A DNA stretch of 8,824 nt, taken from the NCBI GenBank assembly GCA_947167635.1, contig CAMVIT010000087.1, positions 1 to 8,824 on the forward strand, written 5' to 3'. Below are positions 1 through 7,202 of the stretch, in pieces (position 1 is the stretch's first letter; each line of letters starts with the position of its first letter). The DNA is from F23-D06 sp947167635 (GTDB taxonomy: Bacteria; Bacteroidota; Bacteroidia; Bacteroidales; WCHB1-69). Below the pieces are notes generated by a model, which saw nothing but the letters and a program-made list of their open reading frames with translations, made no database searches and had not been told where the DNA came from. The position numbers and the translations under genes are program-made.

Positions 1-234
1 CTTCATCCAAGATTCGAAAGAACCAGTCGTTTCATACTTTCCGATGTTCGTGAACACCTTCATGAAACCTTCGCTGAGCATGTCCTCCGCCTCGTCGGTG
101 CTGTCTGCATAGCGCATGCAAAGACGGAACATCGGGCTGTAGAAATGCTTGAACAGCTTGTGCTGCGCGCGACGGCTGCCTTCCTTGCAGCCTTCAACCC
201 AGCGGGCTAACTCTTCATCTCTACGTTCACTCAT
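1..234 (-). CDS. ECF-type RNA polymerase sigma factor, N-terminal part (cut by window edge)
   Basis: The first 78 codons of a minus-strand gene starting at ATG 234-232 and open to the window edge. ECF sigma factors direct RNA polymerase to particular promoters, often in envelope or stress responses. The visible part covers sigma-70 region 2. An N-terminal helix begins MSERRDEELARWVEGCKEGS, then comes a segment around residues 26-42 (KLFKHFYSPMFRLCMRY). The region 2.2 signature DEAEDMLSEGFMKVF (47-61), which contacts core polymerase, follows. It continues into GKYETTGSFESWMK, the region 2.3/2.4 part that melts and reads the -10 element. Region 4 is outside the window, so the subgroup cannot be assigned. 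No anti-sigma factor is seen upstream, and any partner would lie beyond the left edge. The gene sits 117 bases downstream of the epimerase-like gene on the same strand and could be read through from it or use its own promoter. Confidence 0.9.
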   Translation of the reverse strand, partial: MSERRDEELARWVEGCKEGSRRAQHKLFKHFYSPMFRLCMRYADSTDEAEDMLSEGFMKVFTNIGKYETTGSFESWMK

Positions 235-257
235 GTAGTATAACGGAATTTGTGAAA

Positions 258-290
258 CAAATCTTGGGTGGGAATTGTTTTTTTTTGAAA
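258..290 (-). promoter_or_regulatory. Candidate promoter for the sigma factor gene
   Basis: Reading the minus strand, TTTC (290-287) is followed after 21 bases by AAGATTTG (265-258), one mismatch from the Bacteroidetes -7 box TAnnTTTG. A start site about 7 bases beyond would leave a leader of roughly 17 bases before the ATG at 234. The -33 element departs from TTTG and the spacer includes a nine-base A run on this strand, so support is weak. The spacer 235-351 otherwise holds no ORF and no convincing terminator for the upstream epimerase-like gene. Confidence 0.3.
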
Positions 291-351
291 AAATAAAACG
301 AGTGTTCTCTTTATTTATTATAGTTGTGAGAATCGTGACCGGGTGCCGGCC

Positions 352-1803
352 TTATGCATAGAGGTTGTCCTCGTCGTGACGGTGGGTCGCGTACCATGCC
401 TGCGCGAAGAAGGGGTTGTGCTTGGCTTGGTGGTCGTAGTTCCATGCGGGCGGCAAACAATCTGGGCAGAAATGGCCGCCCCATAGCATCAGCTTGGGCG
501 ACATGCTGTAGCGGTGCCCGTCATGGCACTCCCATTCCAACTGCTTCTCGGGGTTGCCGTCATATTCGGGGGATATCAGCTTGGAGCCTCGGAACGCGCC
601 GGCCTGTCGCAGCTCTTCGGTGGTCAGCTGTTCCAAGGGCTTTTTTTCGTCATAGCCGTGGTCCATGCGATGGGCCTTGGCGGGGTCTTTCGATACGGTA
701 AGGTCCATCTCTTTCCACTTAGGGATGTGTTCCCACTGTTCCCGTCCGCCGAAGAAGGCCTTGACGCGCTGCTCGTCGTGCTTGAGCCACCATTGGGTGC
801 CATATTTCTTCTTGTACGCCATTGGCAGCATGGCGGCCTTGATGATGGGCGCGGGCACGATGCCCGCCAACTTGAAGTACTTGGGCAGCCGGTCGCCCAT
901 CTGCCGGAAATAGTCGTCCACGGGCACATTGGCGCGGAAGTGGAGGTATTCATCCAATCTGTCGGCATCCAGGTAGAACTGCCCGTGGAAGTTGCGCAGC
1001 ACGAACCACTTGGAGTTGAAGATCTTTTCAGGGCTGGGACAGTGGATGGCCTTGAGCAGTTTGCTCTCGAATTCGTAGTTGCTGAGACGGTAGTCGGGGC
1101 CGCTGCTGATGTTGTAGAATCGGTTCCAGAATTCGTCAGGCAGATCCAAGGTGCAGAGGTTGGACAGCAGCCGCCCCGAGTCTTCGATGGTGGCCCACTC
1201 CAGAGCGCCCATGATGGGCACGTGGAACATGATGGGGTCGTATTTTTTGAGGATGCCGGGGTAAAGGATGCCCGACTGCCGCAGGCTGACCCAGCGTTTG
1301 AGGCCTGCATCTGCGAAAATGCGCTCGGCGACGATCTTGCTGACGCTGTAGTAGTCATAGACGCCTGCAAGAACGGGGTCGCCGGTGCGTCCCCACCGGG
1401 TGCCGACCCCGCGGTCGGAGGTCTGTGCCACCGAGCCGATATAGACCGCACGGATCTCCTCGGCGTTGGGTTGCGCCAGGATGGCTTTCACCACATTCTG
1501 GGAAGACGTGATGTTCACTTTCAGCGTCTTTTCCGGGTGGTAGTCAGCCTCGGGTGAGACCATGCCCCCCACATGAAGCACATAGTCCGCCCCCGTCACG
1601 CCCTTCAACACGTCTTCGTAGTTCATCAAGTCGCCCCATACGATTTGGATGCGGTCTTGCAGGGGAGCCAACTTCTTGATGTTCTTTTCGCTATGCCGTG
1701 CCAACACGACAATGTCAAGCTGATCCTCGTGTTTCAGCATCTCCTGTAGCCCGGCCCAGCCCATGAGACCTGTCCCCCCTGTCAGGAAAACTCTTTTTTT
1801 CAT
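352..1803 (-). CDS. Extended SDR / NAD-dependent epimerase-dehydratase-like protein with C-terminal Cys/His tail
   Basis: A 483-residue cytoplasmic protein of the extended short-chain dehydrogenase/epimerase superfamily, which uses NAD(P) on nucleotide sugars or related substrates; the substrate here is unknown. The Rossmann nucleotide-binding motif is TGGTGLMG (residues 8-15), with an acidic GDL at 57-59. The catalytic triad is visible as S124 (YIGSVAQ) and YSVSK, giving Y152 and K156. Conserved-looking stretches such as VSLRQSGILYPGI (172-184) and RFYNIS (228-233) resemble the substrate-binding half of epimerases. The protein is about 130-170 residues longer than a typical epimerase. Its extra C-terminus holds C426-x3-H430 and C446-x2-C449, a spacing like a small zinc ribbon. 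No signal peptide or membrane segment is seen. The start at 1803 is 18 bases after the M16 stop, so co-transcription with the peptidase is likely. Family is confident; reaction is not. Confidence 0.88.
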   Translation of the reverse strand: MKKRVFLTGGTGLMGWAGLQEMLKHEDQLDIVVLARHSEKNIKKLAPLQDRIQIVWGDLMNYEDVLKGVTGADYVLHVGGMVSPEADYHPEKTLKVNITSSQNVVKAILAQPNAEEIRAVYIGSVAQTSDRGVGTRWGRTGDPVLAGVYDYYSVSKIVAERIFADAGLKRWVSLRQSGILYPGILKKYDPIMFHVPIMGALEWATIEDSGRLLSNLCTLDLPDEFWNRFYNISSGPDYRLSNYEFESKLLKAIHCPSPEKIFNSKWFVLRNFHGQFYLDADRLDEYLHFRANVPVDDYFRQMGDRLPKYFKLAGIVPAPIIKAAMLPMAYKKKYGTQWWLKHDEQRVKAFFGGREQWEHIPKWKEMDLTVSKDPAKAHRMDHGYDEKKPLEQLTTEELRQAGAFRGSKLISPEYDGNPEKQLEWECHDGHRYSMSPKLMLWGGHFCPDCLPPAWNYDHQAKHNPFFAQAWYATHRHDEDNLYA

Positions 1804-1821
1804 ATCGAACAGAAAAAATTG

Positions 1822-4725
1822 TTAGTATCCGAAAATATCTTCCAGCGTCAGCTTTGTGACGGGACCGAATTGTTTGGCCACTGCGTCGAGATCCACTTCG
1901 CCGTCGGTGGCAAGAATCATGTATGTTTTGGGCTTGTCCTTGATGTATTGCTTGTTGAATTTGACGATGTCATTGAGAGTGAATCCGTTGATAAGCTCGT
2001 AGAAGTCTTTGCGATAGTCGTGGTTGATGCCCATGCGGCGGTTGTTGAGATAGGTGTTGAGGATAGCCATCTTGGTGATGCGGTTGGTGGCGATGCTGTT
2101 GCGCGCGCCCTCCTTGGCTAATTCAAAAGCGCTTTGCGATACGGGCATGGCGTTGAACAAAGAGTCGAAGGCGGTCAGGGCATCCAGGATTTTGTCGTTC
2201 TGGGTGCCGATGAACGAGTAGTTGTACATGTAGGCCGCGGTGTCGGAAGGAATCAGGAAGGAGGATTGTGCCGTGTATGCCAAAGAACGTTTTTCGCGCA
2301 TCTCTTGGAAGACAATGGCGTTCATGCTGCCGCCGAAGTATTGGTTGTACATCCGGGAGATGGGGATGAGCTTGGTGTCGAGTTTGCCGGCGCGATTGAT
2401 GGTGACCAGACGCGACTGCTTGGCAGGGTAGGGGGCATAATAGACCATGTTGCGGGTCGTGGGCAGGCGGTCGAACTTCTTGGCGGGCGGCGGCGTGCCG
2501 AAACTCTTGGGCGGTTTGTAGCTGGCAGCGAGCGACTTCTTGAGCTGCTTCACCGTGGCCGGACCGTAGTAGAGGATCTCAGGCTTGTAGCTGAAAAGCC
2601 GGCGCAGCGACTGGAGCAGTTGCTCGCCCGTGAGCTGCTGCAATTGTTCGTTGCTGAGTTGGTATTGTACCAGATCGGGCCCATATTCGCAGTAGGTGCG
2701 CAAGCATTCCAGTACGCTGTTTTGTGAGGACTTTGCGTTCTTGCGTTGCAACATGACATCGTCAATGAGGTTTTGCAGGGCCTTGGCATCGGGCTGGGCG
2801 TTGCGCACCACGTCCATCATCAGCTTGAGGGCCTTGTCCATGTTGTGGCCAAGGCCGCTAATCGACACATAGGTTTCGTCATCGGAGCAGGAAATGCTGT
2901 AGTTGCAGGCTAATGTGTAGAAATCGGTCTTGATTTGTTCCACGGAACGGTCGGGCGTGGCCAAGTTGTTGATGTAGCGGGCAGCGTACGGCAGAAGGAT
3001 GTCGTTCATTTCGCCGGCGGGGAAGACCATGCGCAAGGTGAAGGTCTGGTCCTCGTTGTTGTGCAGATAGTCGATGGGCACACCCTTGTATTGGTCGAAG
3101 GTGATGGCCTGCTGGAAATCGACAAACACCGGCTCGATAGGCTTGACAGGGCGTGTCTTGAGCTTGGTGAAGAAGTCGGACTCGGCATCCCTGTTCACTT
3201 GGATGGCCGTGATGGCGGGCTTGGTGACCTTGGCGGTCTCTATGGGTTCACCTTGACGTTTATAGACGACTACATAATTATTGTTGCCGAAATAACGGTT
3301 GGCGAATTTGACAATGTCCTCCTTGGTGACTTTTTTGTAGTAATCGAGTTCCTGTGAGGCGTGGTACCAGTCGATGTCGTTCTCGAAGGCGTGCGCCATG
3401 GCATTGGCGCGGGAACGATTGTTCTGGAGTTGGCGCATTTTGGAGGCCTCGATGTTGTTGATGGCGGCCTGTAGCAGCGACTCGTCGAACTGGCCTTTCT
3501 TGATGAGCTCGAGTTGGGCGAGCATCAGGTCGCGCACCTCTTCGAGTGTCTGTCCATCGTTGGGACGGCCGCTGAGCACGTATGCTGAGTTGTCACAAAG
3601 ACTGTAGAGATAGGCTGAAGCGCGGGAGGCGAGGTGCTTTTGGGTGATGTTGAGGTCCATAAGGCCGCAACGGCCGTTGGAAAGAACATTGTCGAGCATT
3701 TCTACGATGTAGAGGTCGCGGTGGTTGGCAGGCAGGTCGAGGCGGAAGGAGACCGTCACAAATTCTGCCTCGTGGCCCGTCACCTCACGCACGACAGGCG
3801 TGGCAATCGGCCTCTCCTTGGGCACGACGTAGTGAGGCAGATCCTTGCTCTTGAGTTGCCCGAAGTATTTGTCGATGATGGCGATGGCCTCGTCGTAGTC
3901 AAAATCGCCGGCCAAGCAGACGGCCATGTTGTTGGGCACATAGTAGGTGTCGAAGAAACGGCGGATGTTGGTCAGAGAGGGATTCTTGAGGTGCTCGGTG
4001 CTGCCGAGGGTGGTCTGCTGCCCGTAGGGGTTGTTGGGGAAAAGGGCGTTGAGCATCGCCTCGGAGGCCTTGCGGCTGTCGCTGGACAACGACCGGTTTT
4101 TCTCCTCATAGACCGTTTCCAACTCGGTGTGGAAGATGCGGAACACGGGGTGTGCAAAACGGTCGGCCTGGATGTATGCCCAGTTTTCCAATTGGTTGGC
4201 TGGGATGTCCTCGATATAGACGGTGTAGTCGTTCGATGTCGCGGCATTGGTGCCCTGCGAGCCGATGAACTTCATCATTTTGTCGTACTCGTTGGGAATG
4301 GCGTAGCCCGAAGCGATGTAGGAGAGACTGTCGATGATGCGGTAGATGCTGTCGCGCTCCTGCTTTTCATGAGTGCGGCGATATACCTCGAATTGGTGCT
4401 CGATCTCGTCGAGCAAGGGCTTTTCGGCATCGTAGTCGAGAGTGCCGAAATGCTGGGTGCCCTTGAACATGAGGTGCTCAAGGTAGTGAGCCAAGCCTGT
4501 GGTCTCGGCAGGGTCGTTCTTGCTGCCCACACGCACGGGGATAAGCGTCTGAATGCGCGGGGCATCCTTGTAAACCGACAGATAGACTTTGAGGCCGTTG
4601 TCAAGCGTGTAGATGCGCACGTTCATGGCATCGTTCGAGTAGCTGATGTAGTCGTAGTGCTTCTGAGCCAGCAGGAACGGGACCATCAGGAATAACATCA
4701 GGAAAAGGAGGAGAAATCGTTTCAT
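1822..4725 (-). CDS. Secreted M16 family zinc metallopeptidase (two-module, pitrilysin-like)
   Basis: A 967-residue protein with both M16 halves in one chain, as in pitrilysin and PqqL-like proteins. It begins with a hydrophobic signal peptide ending FLLA-QK (residues 1-20), with no lipobox cysteine, so it is probably periplasmic. The inverted zinc motif is HYLEH (80-84): H80 and H84 bind zinc and E83 is the catalytic base. The third ligand is probably E208 in ELETVYEE (201-208), by alignment with pitrilysin E169. The HxxEH-to-Glu gap is about 50 residues longer than the usual ~76. The extra part is a charged, probably helical insert around 101-150. The second half lacks HxxEH, as expected for the inactive module, but keeps the R/Y-type motif REKRSLAY (810-817) used in substrate binding. 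The family degrades peptides or processes exported proteins; the natural substrate is unknown. First gene of a minus-strand unit with the epimerase-like gene. Confidence 0.95.
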   Translation of the reverse strand: MKRFLLLFLMLFLMVPFLLAQKHYDYISYSNDAMNVRIYTLDNGLKVYLSVYKDAPRIQTLIPVRVGSKNDPAETTGLAHYLEHLMFKGTQHFGTLDYDAEKPLLDEIEHQFEVYRRTHEKQERDSIYRIIDSLSYIASGYAIPNEYDKMMKFIGSQGTNAATSNDYTVYIEDIPANQLENWAYIQADRFAHPVFRIFHTELETVYEEKNRSLSSDSRKASEAMLNALFPNNPYGQQTTLGSTEHLKNPSLTNIRRFFDTYYVPNNMAVCLAGDFDYDEAIAIIDKYFGQLKSKDLPHYVVPKERPIATPVVREVTGHEAEFVTVSFRLDLPANHRDLYIVEMLDNVLSNGRCGLMDLNITQKHLASRASAYLYSLCDNSAYVLSGRPNDGQTLEEVRDLMLAQLELIKKGQFDESLLQAAINNIEASKMRQLQNNRSRANAMAHAFENDIDWYHASQELDYYKKVTKEDIVKFANRYFGNNNYVVVYKRQGEPIETAKVTKPAITAIQVNRDAESDFFTKLKTRPVKPIEPVFVDFQQAITFDQYKGVPIDYLHNNEDQTFTLRMVFPAGEMNDILLPYAARYINNLATPDRSVEQIKTDFYTLACNYSISCSDDETYVSISGLGHNMDKALKLMMDVVRNAQPDAKALQNLIDDVMLQRKNAKSSQNSVLECLRTYCEYGPDLVQYQLSNEQLQQLTGEQLLQSLRRLFSYKPEILYYGPATVKQLKKSLAASYKPPKSFGTPPPAKKFDRLPTTRNMVYYAPYPAKQSRLVTINRAGKLDTKLIPISRMYNQYFGGSMNAIVFQEMREKRSLAYTAQSSFLIPSDTAAYMYNYSFIGTQNDKILDALTAFDSLFNAMPVSQSAFELAKEGARNSIATNRITKMAILNTYLNNRRMGINHDYRKDFYELINGFTLNDIVKFNKQYIKDKPKTYMILATDGEVDLDAVAKQFGPVTKLTLEDIFGY

Positions 4726-4770
4726 GACAGTATTATTTTTTAGGTATTAATGGTTAATTCAATATAGCGG

Positions 4771-4804
4771 CAAAAATACATTTTTTGTTGGAATAATGTG
4801 GAAA
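4771..4804 (-). promoter_or_regulatory. Candidate promoter for the M16 peptidase gene
   Basis: On the minus strand a perfect Bacteroidetes -7 box TATTTTTG (4778-4771, consensus TAnnTTTG) lies in the 161-base divergent spacer. A partial -33 element TTTC (4804-4801) stands 22 bases upstream, slightly longer than the usual spacing. The start site would be near 4764, giving a leader of about 40 bases to the ATG at 4725. That leader is AT-rich with no Shine-Dalgarno sequence, usual in this phylum. Confidence 0.5.
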
Positions 4805-4832
4805 CGGGGCGATGTTGTTTTTTGTCGGCAAT

Positions 4833-4866
4833 TTTCATTCTCATATCCATATATTGATTATTTTTG
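4833..4866 (+). promoter_or_regulatory. Candidate promoter for the deacetylase-like gene
   Basis: A perfect -7 box TATTTTTG (4859-4866) with a partial -33 element TTTC (4833-4836) 22 bases upstream. This is the same arrangement as the opposing promoter for the peptidase. Transcription starting near 4873 would leave a leader of only about 14 bases to the ATG at 4887. It would also place the in-frame upstream ATG at 4812 outside the transcript, which decides the start chosen for the gene. Confidence 0.5.
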
Positions 4867-4886
4867 CACCCCTAAACCGCACTGTT

Positions 4887-6293
4887 ATGTTGTCGCTGGA
4901 CGCCCTGAAATATACTGTGAATCATTTGCTCTCCGTGGCCCTGCCCGCAGAACCTGCCCTTGAATGCCGTTTGGAACGCACGGATGACGCGGCGGTCGTG
5001 GCTCTCCCTGGCGGCGGCTCCTTTCGCATCGCGCTGCTGAACGACGACGAGGTGCAAACCTGGGTGTCTGGCGGGGCTGTGCCGGTGATGCTCCCCTCTG
5101 CTGACGGTCGGGAACAGATCCCCCTATTCCGTCCTGTATCTTCCGGTGAATTGAACGCCCCCGATGTCCGTGTCTCTTCCGATAGTCGGGAACTGCACGT
5201 CCCATACGATATCATCACTCCCAGTTTCCTCATGCTTTCTCGCTGGGAAGAGTATCAGGAGTCGCCCCGCGACCAGCATAATCGCTTCCCATACGTTTCC
5301 AGCTTGGCCGCCCGCTATCATTTTATCCATCTCCCGATTGTGGACGAGTATGCGATGCTGTTGCGCCAGTGGGTCATTGAGCGGTTGCGGCCCGACATGT
5401 TGCTGCGCCCCCGAATGCCCCGCGTGGTGCCCACGCACGATATTGACCACCTGTGCCGCTATACCGGCACCCTTCAGGCCATGCGTTCCATTTTGGGGCG
5501 TGACCTGCTCATCAACCGCAGTGTGCCACTTGTGCGTCAATCGTGGCAGGAGTATCGTGAGTGGCGCATCGACAAGCGGCAAGACCCCTATGTGTTGGCG
5601 GTCTCTGAGCTGATCGAACACGCCCGCCGTTGTGGCGAACACGCTGTTTTCTTCCTGAAAGCTCAAACAATAGGCGAATATGACTGCACTTACGATGTCT
5701 GTGACCCGCTGGTGAGTTACATCGTGGATCTGATTCAAAAGAACGGCATGGAAATTGGCCTGCATGGCAGCTACCGGAGCTATGACAACCCGGATCTTTA
5801 TTTGCAGGAGAAAAAACGGTTGGAGAAAATTGCAGGGAAAGCGGTGACTGTCGGGCGGCAGCATTTCCTGCGCTTTAATCTCTTGAAAAGCTATGTCAAC
5901 GCCGGATACTCGGTTTACGGTGGTCAAGACACCCGCCAGATGATGGAGGTTACCCATCCCGGCACCCTTGAGGTGTGGCAGGCGGCGGGTCTTCGCGACG
6001 ACTACACGTTAGGCTACGCCGAGCAGCCCGGTTTCCGTTGCGGCACCTGCCATCCCTTCAGGCTCTACAATCTCTTTGACGACCAGCCCACGGATGTCGT
6101 GGAACATCCGCTTGTCTTGATGGACGGTTCCCTTTTTGACTATCTCAAACTTGATATTGGGCAGAGCAGGACACTCTTCAAACGCTTGCGTGAGCGTTGC
6201 AATGCCGTGGAGGGCGATTTCGTCTATCTATGGCACAACCACACCGTGGGGCGGAATTACCGGGATTTGTACGAAGGGGTCGTGGCAGATTAG
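4887..6293 (+). CDS. Polysaccharide deacetylase-like protein (NodB-type fold, DUF7033-like N-terminus)
   Basis: A 468-residue protein resembling Bacteroidetes proteins named polysaccharide deacetylase family, often with a DUF7033 N-terminal domain; that domain name is from memory. NodB-type enzymes remove N- or O-acetyl groups from glycans using a metal. The metal-site motif THDIDH (residues 183-188) matches NodB motif 1, with D185 and D187 as candidate catalytic or metal ligands. Downstream are EIGLHGSYRS with H293, GRQHFLRF (323-330) and LWHNHT (448-453), whose histidine fits the last active-site motif. H293 is single rather than the usual HSxxH pair. The first ~160 residues show no motif I recognise except PSFLMLSRWEEY (112-123). 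The frame stays open back to ATG 4812, but those 25 residues overlap the promoter, so ATG 4887 is preferred. No signal peptide is seen from that start, so a cytoplasmic site is likely. It converges on mtgA with a 30-base gap. Confidence 0.8.
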   Translation: MLSLDALKYTVNHLLSVALPAEPALECRLERTDDAAVVALPGGGSFRIALLNDDEVQTWVSGGAVPVMLPSADGREQIPLFRPVSSGELNAPDVRVSSDSRELHVPYDIITPSFLMLSRWEEYQESPRDQHNRFPYVSSLAARYHFIHLPIVDEYAMLLRQWVIERLRPDMLLRPRMPRVVPTHDIDHLCRYTGTLQAMRSILGRDLLINRSVPLVRQSWQEYREWRIDKRQDPYVLAVSELIEHARRCGEHAVFFLKAQTIGEYDCTYDVCDPLVSYIVDLIQKNGMEIGLHGSYRSYDNPDLYLQEKKRLEKIAGKAVTVGRQHFLRFNLLKSYVNAGYSVYGGQDTRQMMEVTHPGTLEVWQAAGLRDDYTLGYAEQPGFRCGTCHPFRLYNLFDDQPTDVVEHPLVLMDGSLFDYLKLDIGQSRTLFKRLRERCNAVEGDFVYLWHNHTVGRNYRDLYEGVVAD

Positions 6294-6323
6294 ACGGCTG
6301 GATTGCTTTGTCTGCGGGCTTGG

Positions 6324-7091
6324 TTATTTTTTCTTTTTCTTTCTCTCTTTCATCTTGGCCACGGCTTTGAGGTAGCGTTCGTGGCATCCTTGGATGTAAT
6401 CCTTGTCGAATCGAGGGTTCCCATACCGGGCCATGCGCCCTTGTATGACGGAGGCATTGTGCGACAGGTGTCCTGACGGGCGGGCAGGGTTGCGTTTGAG
6501 CGGAGCCGGGTAGCACGCCGTGATCAAGGCGGCTTGATGGGCGCTCAAGTGCTTGGCGCTGCAGTGGAAATAGTGTTGCGCGGCCGCCTCGGCACCGTAA
6601 ATGCCGGGACCCATTTCGATGACGTTCAGATAGACCTCCATGATGCGTTCTTTGGACCAAAATAACTCAATAAGGAACGTGTAGTATGTTTCTACACCTT
6701 TGCGAATCCAGGAACTGCGGGGCCAGCAGAACACATTCTTGGCCGTTTGCTGGGAAATGGTGCTTCCGCCGCGCTTGCGTGTGCCGCTTTTGCGCTCCTT
6801 CAGCACCTGATCCAATGCGATGACATCAAAACCGTTGTGCCCCAGGAAATAGTTGTCCTCCGAGGCAATGGCTGCGCGCACCATGTAGGGTGAAATCTCC
6901 TCTATGGGTTTCCATTTCTTTTCAATGCTGTAACCATGCTGCACTTTACGGATAACCATGAGCGGTGTCACAGGCGGGTTGACCCATCGGTACAGGAGGG
7001 GGAAGAGTATGCTCAACAAAAAGCATATCAACAAAATTTGTCCGACTGTTTTCCAAAAACCGCGTTTTTTCGTGCTTCCCTTTTTTGCCAT
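6324..7091 (-). CDS. mtgA: Monofunctional peptidoglycan glycosyltransferase
   Basis: A 255-residue GT51 enzyme that polymerises lipid II into glycan strands at the outer face of the inner membrane. It has a short basic N-terminus, one membrane anchor at about residues 14-34, then the GT51 domain and no transpeptidase domain, so it matches MtgA rather than a bifunctional PBP. Family motifs appear in order: ASEDNYFLGHNGFD (76-89) with catalytic E78; RGGSTISQQTAKN (107-119); KGVETYYTFLIEL (131-143), whose E134 corresponds to the second catalytic glutamate; and SKERIMEVYLNVIEMG (146-161). The PAPLKRNP stretch (195-202) is also typical. The protein ends in a lysine-rich tail, KERKKKKK. The gene is probably a single transcription unit, with a terminator and candidate promoter just upstream and the convergent deacetylase-like gene 30 bases downstream. 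Confidence 0.96.
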   Translation of the reverse strand: MAKKGSTKKRGFWKTVGQILLICFLLSILFPLLYRWVNPPVTPLMVIRKVQHGYSIEKKWKPIEEISPYMVRAAIASEDNYFLGHNGFDVIALDQVLKERKSGTRKRGGSTISQQTAKNVFCWPRSSWIRKGVETYYTFLIELFWSKERIMEVYLNVIEMGPGIYGAEAAAQHYFHCSAKHLSAHQAALITACYPAPLKRNPARPSGHLSHNASVIQGRMARYGNPRFDKDYIQGCHERYLKAVAKMKERKKKKK

Positions 7092-7154
7092 GCTTTTTAA
7101 ATCTTACTGTTAATCAAAATGTTGTCGTAATTTGTCGTCTTTATAAAGGCGCGG

Positions 7155-7162
7155 CAAAAGTA
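7155..7162 (-). promoter_or_regulatory. Candidate -7 box for mtgA
   Basis: TACTTTTG on the minus strand (7162-7155) matches TAnnTTTG fully and is followed by CCGC, like the peptidase promoter. No -33 element can be seen at the expected distance, because that stretch is the arm of the upstream terminator hairpin. A start near 7148 would give a leader of about 57 bases to the ATG at 7091. Confidence 0.4.
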
Positions 7163-7188
7163 AAAAAAAAGCCGCCGTGCAGGGCGGC
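7162..7188 (-). terminator. Rho-independent terminator of the GT4-GH57 unit
   Basis: On the minus strand a perfect 6-bp GC stem, GCCGCC (7188-7183) and GGCGGC (7176-7171), encloses the loop CTGCAC and runs straight into nine T residues (7170-7162). It lies 14 bases past the GH57 stop codon, so it ends that transcript. Read on the plus strand, the same hairpin is followed by GACTTTTT and could also stop transcription, but no plus-strand gene points at it. Confidence 0.9.
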
Positions 7189-7202
7189 GACTTTTTATGG
7201 CA

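Noticed and set aside
253..262. Short inverted repeat ATTTG-TGAAA-CAAAT region upstream of the sigma factor gene, considered as an operator
   Set aside because: The arms are five AT-rich bases with no second copy in the window, well within chance for such a spacer.
339..354. GC-rich palindromic stretch just past the epimerase-like stop, considered as a terminator
   Set aside because: The stem is short with a G-U pair and is not followed by a T run on the minus strand.
514..1557. Plus-strand open frame of 347 codons opposite the epimerase-like gene
   Set aside because: Antisense to a well-supported gene with no recognisable motif; its composition is that of a reverse-frame shadow.
3634..4695. 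Long plus-strand open frame of 353 codons opposite the M16 peptidase gene
   Set aside because: It lies wholly antisense to a gene with clear catalytic motifs, has low-complexity Val/Gly/Asp-rich composition, and shows no domain. It is an expected shadow of codon bias.
6285..6352. Possible terminator for the deacetylase-like gene: GCAGA (6285-6289) and TCTGC (6311-6315), then a T-rich tract from 6324
   Set aside because: The stem is only five base pairs with a 21-base loop, and the T-rich tract is explained by the lysine codons at the end of mtgA on the other strand.
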